Part shown: positions 1 to 5,154 of the stretch, piece after piece
Position numbering within the stretch: the stretch's first letter is position 1
How the letters are laid out: every line of letters begins with the position of its first letter
Source: Clostridiales bacterium
GTDB taxonomy: Bacteria; Bacillota_A; Clostridia; Oscillospirales; Acutalibacteraceae
Assembly (NCBI GenBank): GCA_009774735.1
Contig: VSOH01000131.1
Span: forward strand, 1-5,154
Length of the DNA stretch: 5,154 nt
Reading direction: 5' to 3'
The notes under the pieces: generated by a model
The model's database searches: none
Told to the model about the DNA's origin: nothing
The model's input: the letters and a program-made list of their open reading frames with translations, nothing else
Position numbers and translations under genes: made by a program

Positions 1-944
1 AAAGAATTATTGCCCACTGAATTATAATAAATTTTCATTAAATGATTGAGTGATTTAAGTGTAAAGGACTGCAAAGGATGATAGAACCAGCCTGTTCGTA
101 TTGAAACATCAACCTCGGCAGGATACCACATAAATTCATCAAATTTACTTAAAAATTCACGTGAGCCCATATCAGGAAGCATTACATCCTCGCAGCGCTT
201 CTGAAATTTCTTCATATCATCACTGTCCTGACAGTTGGCAGCAAAATTCTGCTGCTCATACTGAAATTTAGGAACAACATTCCACTCACTCTCACGTGTT
301 TTTCCGCTTTCATTTCCAATCCAGCGCACATCAGGGGCACAGCCTGACATCACAATATTCGGCTGCAATTGAACGGCAGTGTCCCAGATACGTTCAAAAT
401 CGTATTTCTGAACAGGCTGACCGTCTGCCTTGGCACCGCAGGCACCATCAAGCCACAGCATAAAAATCTCGCCGTAATTTGTTAAAAGCTCTGTTAACTG
501 CTCAACATAAAAATCATTATATTGCTCACTTCCATAGCACTTTGCATTTCTGTCCCAGGGTGAAAGATAAACACCGAATTTCAGCCCATATTTCTTGCAG
601 GCATCCGACACCTCTTTAACAACATCGCCTTTTCCGTTTTTATAGGGGCTGTTCTTAATGGAATGCTCAGTCGTTTTTGTCTGCCAGAGGCAAAAGCCGT
701 CGTGATGCTTGCAGGTCAGAATAACACCCTTCATCCCTGCATCCTTAATTGCACTGCACCATTGCTCCGCATCCTGCTTTTTAGGCTTAAAGACGCTTTC
801 ATTTTCTCTACCGCTGCCCCATTCACGGTTTGTAAAGGTGTTTACACCATAGTGAATAAAGGCATAATATTTCATATCCTGTATAATCAACTGCCTTCTG
901 TTCGGCACGATTGATGTATACAAATCCAATCTGTCAACACGCAT
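1..944 (-). CDS. GH29 alpha-L-fucosidase, subfamily B type (3' end missing)
   Basis: Predicted to hydrolyse terminal alpha-L-fucose, most likely alpha-1,3/1,4-linked as in Lewis-type glycans, which is the known preference of GH29 subfamily B. The 314 visible residues cover most of the catalytic barrel. Seen: YYAFIHYGVNTFTNREWG (26-43), KHHDGFCLW (79-87), GVYLSPWDRN (124-133), the probable nucleophile Asp166 in LWLDGACG (163-170), a probable acid/base Glu212 in WIGNESG (208-214), and SIRTGWFYH (281-289) followed by IYYNSVGNNS (305-314). The Asp-to-Glu spacing of 46 is close to that of characterised subfamily B enzymes. No signal peptide is seen, so it is probably cytoplasmic. Start: the ATG at 944 has GGGTG six bases upstream and is preferred; an in-frame ATG at 950 is possible. 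It overlaps the end of the upstream fucosidase gene by 11 bases (17 with the other start). The C-terminal part lies outside the window. Family assignment is firm; linkage preference is inferred. Confidence 0.93.
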   Translation of the reverse strand, partial: MRVDRLDLYTSIVPNRRQLIIQDMKYYAFIHYGVNTFTNREWGSGRENESVFKPKKQDAEQWCSAIKDAGMKGVILTCKHHDGFCLWQTKTTEHSIKNSPYKNGKGDVVKEVSDACKKYGLKFGVYLSPWDRNAKCYGSEQYNDFYVEQLTELLTNYGEIFMLWLDGACGAKADGQPVQKYDFERIWDTAVQLQPNIVMSGCAPDVRWIGNESGKTRESEWNVVPKFQYEQQNFAANCQDSDDMKKFQKRCEDVMLPDMGSREFLSKFDEFMWYPAEVDVSIRTGWFYHPLQSFTLKSLNHLMKIYYNSVGNNS

Positions 945-2427
945 AATCATCACCCAAGCTCAATTTGAAACACACGGGCAAATCACCCTGCGGCACAGAA
1001 TCAAGCTCAATCTGCATATATTTTTTATTTCTCACAAAATTCAGTGCCTTACCACTGCCCAGCATTTCAACACGGTTTATTATTACATCCTGTGAAACGG
1101 CTTTAAAACTTTTTATTTTGACCTTATTCATATTCTTAGGTTTCATCCAAAAAGCATAAACACAACCGTTTTTATATGTAAAACGAAAATCCTTATGTGT
1201 GTAGCCCTTTTCCTTGTTGTCCTGAAAAAAGCCTTCCTTAACATTTGCCCTGCCTTCACCAAAAGCTTTCCACGGTACAGTATCATAAATGCCTTCGCCA
1301 TTGACTGTAAGCCATTTGCCCATAGCAAGCAGAACTGCAGTTTCCTCATCAGTAATTGTACCGTCTGCCCTTGGTCCGATATTCAAAAGCATCATACCAT
1401 TTTTGCTGACAATATCAATCAAATCACAAACAACGTGCCTTACGGATTTAAATTTATTATTTTCCGTATATCCCCACGAATTTTTTGCAATTGAGGTACA
1501 GGTCTGCCATGGCACAGACGATATATCCTTCAGTGCCCCACGCTCCACATCAAAGGTTGCAGCACCGGGAAGAAATGCATTGTGCTTATAATTAATTGTA
1601 ACCTCAAAGCCCCACTCCTCAGCACGATTATAATAATATGCTGCCAATTTTTTCAAATAAGGCTTAAAGGCATCATTATGTATCCACCAATCAAAGTAAA
1701 GCACCTTAGGCTGATATTTATCAATCAGCTCACAGGTTCTTGCAAGCCAATCACGAAGAAATTCCTGTGACGGCGGAATTGAATTTGACCTTGAAGCGGT
1801 AATATGCATTATGTGTGATGCAAGCTCCTTGCAGTAATAAGCAGGACCATAAAAATCCTCATATCTTTCATCCTGAACATCACTGTCAATGGTTCTGCCC
1901 ATATTCATAAAAAAGTAATGCTCTGCTCTATGGCTTGAGCCGCAGAATACCAGACCTTCATTTTCGCAGGCACGCTTTATCTCACCGATAATATCTCGGC
2001 AGGGTCCCATATTAACAGCGTTCCAGCGATTGAATTCTGTATTATACATAGCAAAGCCGTCGTGGTGCTCGCATACAGGCATAATATACCTTGCACCGCT
2101 TTTCTTGAAAAGTACTGCCCACTGCGACGGATTAAACCGCTCTGCCTTGAACATCGGTATAAAATCCTTGTAACCAAAGTCCCTGTGATTACCATATGTT
2201 TTAATATGATGACGATAGGCAGGCTTTGTTTTGTCATACATTTCACGTGAATACCACTCGTTGCCATAAGCAGGAACACTGTAAATTCCCCAGTGAATAA
2301 AAATTCCCAGTTTTGCTTTATGATACCATTCAGGTGTTTTGTGACTGCAAAGTGACGCCCAGTCAGCCTTATACCTTCCTTTTTCAATTACTTCATCAAT
2401 TAATTCAAGCTGTTCTTCAATAGTCAT
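934..2427 (-). CDS. GH29 alpha-L-fucosidase, subfamily A type
   Basis: A retaining alpha-L-fucosidase; subfamily A enzymes usually accept a broad range of fucosides. Complete at 497 residues from the ATG at 2427, within the family's usual size. Motifs in order: KLGIFIHWGIYSVPAYGNEWY (39-59), EHHDGFAMY (120-128), CGSSHRAEH (162-170), the probable nucleophile Asp246 in VLYFDWWI (242-249), the ERG at 295-297 whose Glu295 is a candidate acid/base, WQTCTSIAKNSWGY (307-320) and LLNIGPRADG (347-356). From about residue 385 a C-terminal beta-sandwich is expected. No signal peptide or membrane segment is seen, so it probably acts in the cytoplasm on imported oligosaccharides. An in-frame TTG at 2439 could extend it by four residues, but the only Shine-Dalgarno-like AAGG (2441-2444) lies one base from that TTG and 13 bases from the ATG, so the ATG is chosen. 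That ATG lies one base after the stop of the preceding gene, which suggests coupled translation. The family is certain; the acid/base residue and substrate are inferred. Confidence 0.95.
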   Translation of the reverse strand: MTIEEQLELIDEVIEKGRYKADWASLCSHKTPEWYHKAKLGIFIHWGIYSVPAYGNEWYSREMYDKTKPAYRHHIKTYGNHRDFGYKDFIPMFKAERFNPSQWAVLFKKSGARYIMPVCEHHDGFAMYNTEFNRWNAVNMGPCRDIIGEIKRACENEGLVFCGSSHRAEHYFFMNMGRTIDSDVQDERYEDFYGPAYYCKELASHIMHITASRSNSIPPSQEFLRDWLARTCELIDKYQPKVLYFDWWIHNDAFKPYLKKLAAYYYNRAEEWGFEVTINYKHNAFLPGAATFDVERGALKDISSVPWQTCTSIAKNSWGYTENNKFKSVRHVVCDLIDIVSKNGMMLLNIGPRADGTITDEETAVLLAMGKWLTVNGEGIYDTVPWKAFGEGRANVKEGFFQDNKEKGYTHKDFRFTYKNGCVYAFWMKPKNMNKVKIKSFKAVSQDVIINRVEMLGSGKALNFVRNKKYMQIELDSVPQGDLPVCFKLSLGDDYAC

Positions 2428-2428
2428 A

Positions 2429-4840
2429 TTATTTTTCAACCTTAATTATAATACCTTTTCTCTTACCCAATGTAACAGTCTTATTCATATCGAATGCTTT
2501 CTGTCGGCTTCTGTTAAATTTCACTTCTTTAGAGCTTGCAGGGTAAAATCCCATAAGCTTGTTATCTATTTTGATTGAAAAGCCTTCTCTTTTATCCGAG
2601 AAATTATAAAGGCAAATCAAAGCTTTATTTTCCTTTAAATACACAGTTGCAAGCACATTCTCGTTATCTGTTTTAACAGGATTTTCACTGTGCCAGTAGC
2701 CGAGCATTCTGCTGTCGGAAATACCGAAATCATCCCAGACTCTATACATCTGCACTGCATTTGTATATCCCCAGCCAAAACGATTATTCATTCCATAGAG
2801 CATGCCTGCATAAAAATCACCGCCGCCCTCAAGCATCTGACCTGTGACGCCATAGGGTATGCCCGAAACCTCGCAAAGCATATATTCAGGCGAATATTTT
2901 TTATAGAAAAAGCCTTCACCAAGCCATATGCTGTCCAGAAACGGCAAAAGCTCTGCATAAAGATTAAGACAGCTTACATCGCCTGCTCTCGGCTCTTCGT
3001 GATTCCACATATGCATATCAATAAGACCGTCGGTTTTATCCAGAATCTTTTTTGCCCGTTCAAGCGTAGTTCTGTCAAGGGAGGTATCATCAATATATAT
3101 TCCCTTTATTCCTACATTTTCAACCAGCCAGTTCAGTCCCTCAATATAATAGTTATCAAGCCTTGTATCAGGTCTTACAATAAATGAAATATCGTGGTCA
3201 TTTTTATATTTACCGTGCTTATATTTAACAAACCAGCCCGGGATAATGTCCGCACCGAAATTGTCAACAAGCCACTGCGGCTTTTCCTTCTGCCACGAAT
3301 GACTGACACCTTGCTTTCTTAAAATAATTTCATCACCCAGTGCCTTGTAAACAAAGGTTTCAGCCATATGATTGCTGTGTTCTCGCTCAGTATAATAGAG
3401 CTTTATACCTATGCCCTTTTCTCTTGCATAGCTGACAGCCTTTTTTAATCTGTCAACCTCATAGAAAGGATAGTTGATAAACGGCATAATCATATTACCC
3501 TGATGAAAAGTAACATAGTTAAGTCCGTTCTTAGCAGCTCTGTCAATTTCCTTATATTCATCCCTGAGGTCATTGCTGTGCGAATACCTTACACCGAATG
3601 TCTTTTTATAATCTATCTGCTTGAAAGGTGTGAAATGCAGTTCAAAGTTAAACGTCCTTATTTCACCCTTTTTAAATTCAAACTCACCTGTATAAGCACA
3701 TATATTTGTACAGCAATTTTTTACCCTTACATCAATACCGCCCCTGCCGTTATTGTCCCATGTTGTCACAGGCACATTAAGGGGCAGATTTTTATAAAAT
3801 ATATTTATCAGCGGACGCCTGTAATTCTCTGCCTTGAACTTAACACGCATACCACAGTTGACCGCACCTATAAAAACAGAATCCTGCTGCTTATCATTGT
3901 CCCATTTAAAACTGAGATTCTCCGCTGCAGATGCCCTGTGTCCAAGCCCGTGCATAAGGCGTGTACAATCCTTGTTTATGTAAAAATTAAGTGAAGCATC
4001 TGAAACAGTAAAGTCCCTTTTAGGCGTTATTTTAACAGAATATTCCATCTGTCCGTCATATCTTAACACGGATAAAATCTCAGTATCCATATTATCATCA
4101 GTACAAACGGTCCTGTTTTCAATCCTGTTATTATAAGCTGTACTTTCTGTTTGTCCGCCGTTAAGGCTGTAATCACCAATAACAAACTCGGCAGGCTTTG
4201 CAAACAGCTTTTTTTGCACATCACTGCAAAGCTGAACAGCTTCATCAAATTTTGAATACACCTGCTGCGGCAAGCCATTGTCACCAAGGCTGATTTCTCT
4301 TCCCAGAACAGCTAAGCAGTCATCCGATAAAGCAGGTGAAACAAAGGGCTTTACAAGTGTTTCATCAATTGCAAGGCTTGAATTAAGCCAGTTAAGCCTT
4401 GATAATCTCCACAAATCATTATATCCGTTATTAACAACAGGAATATCCGCAAGCTCAAAGCAAACCGTAAATTCTCTGCTTTCCTTTTCGGTATTCATTG
4501 TAATAACAGCATTTTCAAATTCTGCACATTCATCAGTCTTTTGAACTGTAAAAAATAATGGCTGAATCGTGTTCGCCTTTAACTTAACAGTATTAGAACT
4601 TTTTCTTCCGTACTTATCAACAATATCAGTATTTATACAGCTTACTATGAGTCTGCTGTCAGTGCTTATACTTTCAATAACATCATCAGCTTCGCTCAGC
4701 ACAGCAACCTGTAAAACGAAAATCTCATTTTTTGACATTCTTACATTTACACACTTATCAATGCATACCCCGTCACTGAGCACGCTTAAGTCTTCAAAAT
4801 GAATTAATTTATATTTTCTGTCAAATAAATAAAGCTTCAT
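2429..4840 (-). CDS. DUF6067 / GH123-related putative glycoside hydrolase
   Basis: An 803-residue protein recognised from its motif pattern as a member of the family catalogued as DUF6067, which is related to GH123 (beta-N-acetylgalactosaminidases). The reaction is not established for this branch. Residues 1-130 look like a beta-rich domain without clear relatives. The family signature NDLWRLSRLNWLNSSLAID (141-159) then leads a second beta-rich region to about 410. The likely catalytic barrel follows: KTFGVRYSHS (413-422), TFHQGN (444-449), GIKLYYTEREHSNH (478-491), GIYIDDTSLDR (580-590), DMHMWNH (608-614), IWLGEGFFY (638-646), EVSGIPYG (657-664), GMLYGMNNRFGWG (679-691) and WDDFGI (702-707). 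A C-terminal beta domain ends at 803. Acidic candidates for catalysis are Asp584, Asp585 and Glu642. No signal peptide is seen, and 16 cysteines fit a cytoplasmic protein. The ATG at 4840 has a good GAGGTG five bases upstream. It is the first gene of the operon, upstream of two fucosidases, so a role in fucosylated glycan breakdown is inferred. Confidence 0.85.
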   Translation of the reverse strand: MKLYLFDRKYKLIHFEDLSVLSDGVCIDKCVNVRMSKNEIFVLQVAVLSEADDVIESISTDSRLIVSCINTDIVDKYGRKSSNTVKLKANTIQPLFFTVQKTDECAEFENAVITMNTEKESREFTVCFELADIPVVNNGYNDLWRLSRLNWLNSSLAIDETLVKPFVSPALSDDCLAVLGREISLGDNGLPQQVYSKFDEAVQLCSDVQKKLFAKPAEFVIGDYSLNGGQTESTAYNNRIENRTVCTDDNMDTEILSVLRYDGQMEYSVKITPKRDFTVSDASLNFYINKDCTRLMHGLGHRASAAENLSFKWDNDKQQDSVFIGAVNCGMRVKFKAENYRRPLINIFYKNLPLNVPVTTWDNNGRGGIDVRVKNCCTNICAYTGEFEFKKGEIRTFNFELHFTPFKQIDYKKTFGVRYSHSNDLRDEYKEIDRAAKNGLNYVTFHQGNMIMPFINYPFYEVDRLKKAVSYAREKGIGIKLYYTEREHSNHMAETFVYKALGDEIILRKQGVSHSWQKEKPQWLVDNFGADIIPGWFVKYKHGKYKNDHDISFIVRPDTRLDNYYIEGLNWLVENVGIKGIYIDDTSLDRTTLERAKKILDKTDGLIDMHMWNHEEPRAGDVSCLNLYAELLPFLDSIWLGEGFFYKKYSPEYMLCEVSGIPYGVTGQMLEGGGDFYAGMLYGMNNRFGWGYTNAVQMYRVWDDFGISDSRMLGYWHSENPVKTDNENVLATVYLKENKALICLYNFSDKREGFSIKIDNKLMGFYPASSKEVKFNRSRQKAFDMNKTVTLGKRKGIIIKVEK

Positions 4841-4845
4841 AACAA

Positions 4846-4851
4846 CACCTC
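4846..4851 (-). promoter_or_regulatory. Ribosome binding site of the DUF6067 gene
   Basis: GAGGTG, read on the minus strand, ends five bases before the ATG at 4840. It is a strong match to the Shine-Dalgarno consensus and fixes the start of the operon's first gene. Confidence 0.88.
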
Positions 4852-4862
4852 GCTATTTATTC

Positions 4863-4891
4863 ATTATATAACATATCAAGTTGCAATTAAA
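4863..4891 (-). promoter_or_regulatory. Probable promoter of the glycosidase operon
   Basis: On the minus strand a perfect -10 box TATAAT lies at 4868-4863. Seventeen bases upstream the -35 position reads TTTAAT (4891-4886), a poor match to TTGACA. Transcription would start near 4856 and leave a leader of about 16 bases, just enough to hold the ribosome binding site. A good -10 with a weak -35 is common at promoters that need an activator, which fits the neighbouring AraC-like gene. The position is inferred from consensus only. Confidence 0.6.
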
Positions 4892-4896
4892 TTCAA
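4881..4896. promoter_or_regulatory. Imperfect inverted repeat, possible operator
   Basis: TTGCAATTAAATTCAA is an imperfect dyad, with six of eight base pairs matching about a centre at 4888/4889. It covers the -35 boxes of both divergent promoters, where a regulator could act on both. The region is A+T-rich, so a dyad of this quality may arise by chance. AraC-family proteins also often bind direct repeats, so this is only a candidate. Confidence 0.25.
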
Positions 4897-4909
4897 AATA
4901 CAGTATAAT
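4881..4909 (+). promoter_or_regulatory. Probable promoter of the AraC-like regulator gene
   Basis: TTGCAA (4881-4886) and a perfect TATAAT (4904-4909) are separated by 17 bases, the ideal spacing for the housekeeping sigma factor. Transcription would start near 4916, giving a leader of about 25 bases before the ATG at 4941. It looks stronger than the opposing promoter, as expected if the regulator is made constitutively and the operon is induced. Confidence 0.7.
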
Positions 4910-4928
4910 AAATACACAAATCGGAAAC

Positions 4929-4934
4929 AGAGGA
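4929..4934 (+). promoter_or_regulatory. Ribosome binding site of the regulator gene
   Basis: AGAGGA lies six bases before the ATG at 4941. Its quality and spacing support that ATG as the true start of the reading frame that runs off the right edge. Confidence 0.8.
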
Positions 4935-4940
4935 CTAATT

Positions 4941-5154
4941 ATGTATCAAAGTGAATCATTTTTTGTTGAAGCTCAAAATGACAAAACCAGGTTTTCACCA
5001 TCCATAACCAGTGCTTATCAGATACTTGCAGACAAATCCTATTATCATATATGCGATGAAAATGAAAAAGAGCGTTATCCGGACAACACCATCGCATTTA
5101 TCCGCTGCACGCACGGAGAAGGAAAATTATATTATTCCGACAGGAAAATTACAC
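4941..5154 (+). CDS. Probable AraC-family transcriptional regulator (N-terminal fragment)
   Basis: Only the first 71 residues are inside the window, and the frame is open to the right edge. The stretch TIAFIRCTHGEGKLYYSDRK (50-69) resembles the first strands of the cupin-like sugar-sensing domain at the N-terminus of AraC-family regulators, where a Gly-Glu-Gly type turn is followed by a hydrophobic strand and a short basic turn. The preceding residues are polar with no signal peptide or membrane segment, as expected for a cytoplasmic regulator. The DNA-binding helix-turn-helix part would lie beyond the window and cannot be confirmed. The gene is transcribed away from the glycosidase operon across a 100-base shared promoter region, the classical arrangement for a local activator. 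It would sense a sugar released from the glycan and activate the operon (inference). Another cupin-domain regulator or enzyme is the main alternative. Confidence 0.65.
   Translation, partial: MYQSESFFVEAQNDKTRFSPSITSAYQILADKSYYHICDENEKERYPDNTIAFIRCTHGEGKLYYSDRKIT

Noticed and set aside
663..914. Plus-strand open frame of 83 codons in the first kilobase
   Set aside because: It lies opposite the N-terminal half of the subfamily B fucosidase, whose motifs (FIHYGVNTF, KHHDGF) are clear on the minus strand.
934..2427. Idea that the two adjacent GH29 genes are a recent tandem duplication or one frameshifted gene
   Set aside because: Each has its own complete N-terminal barrel start, and their nucleophile motifs and flanking sequences differ (YFDWWI versus LWLDGACG), as expected for separate subfamilies.
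2690..3187. Plus-strand open frame of 165 codons inside the DUF6067 gene
   Set aside because: It is antisense to a well-conserved coding region, has no convincing ribosome binding site, and its product shows no recognisable motif. It follows from the codon pattern of the real gene.
3503..3994. Plus-strand open frame of 163 codons inside the DUF6067 gene
   Set aside because: Antisense shadow with no recognisable domain and no promoter seen; the opposite strand carries the family motifs.
4841..4940. Riboswitch or small RNA in the intergenic region
   Set aside because: The region is only 100 bases, very A+T-rich, without stable G+C stems or a run of T after a hairpin, and the inferred leaders are about 16 and 25 bases.
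1..5154. Transposon ends, CRISPR repeats, tRNA or rRNA genes and terminators
   Set aside because: No spaced repeats, terminal inverted repeats, transposase motifs or tRNA-like folds were noticed, and nearly all the sequence is explained by coding genes. No terminator is expected inside the packed operon.

Overview
The window looks like part of a carbohydrate-utilisation locus from an A+T-rich bacterium (roughly 40% G+C by eye). The best guess is a gut or rumen Clostridia-type member of the Bacillota. That guess rests on three things: the base composition, clear Shine-Dalgarno sites, and a set of glycosidases without signal peptides placed beside a divergent AraC-like regulator. The species cannot be named from this sequence.

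Layout: positions 1-4840 are filled by three genes on the minus strand, packed as one operon and read from right to left. The first (2429-4840) is an 803-residue protein of the family catalogued as DUF6067, which is related to the GH123 glycosidases. The second (934-2427) is a GH29 alpha-L-fucosidase of the subfamily A type. The third (1-944, cut by the window edge) is a GH29 alpha-L-fucosidase of the subfamily B type. The gap between the first and second genes is 1 base if the ATG start is used, and the second and third overlap by 11 bases, so translational coupling is likely. A 100-base intergenic region (4841-4940) holds two back-to-back promoters whose -35 boxes meet. To its right, on the plus strand, is the start of a probable AraC-family regulator (4941 to the window end).

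How the parts may work together (inference): a short fucosylated oligosaccharide is imported by a transporter not in this window. Two fucosidases of different linkage preference remove fucose in the cytoplasm. The DUF6067 protein, probably a glycosidase of unproven specificity, would attack another sugar of the same glycan. The regulator would sense the sugar and switch on the operon. No RNA gene, mobile element, CRISPR array or terminator was seen. The most novel part is the DUF6067 protein and its pairing with two different fucosidases.
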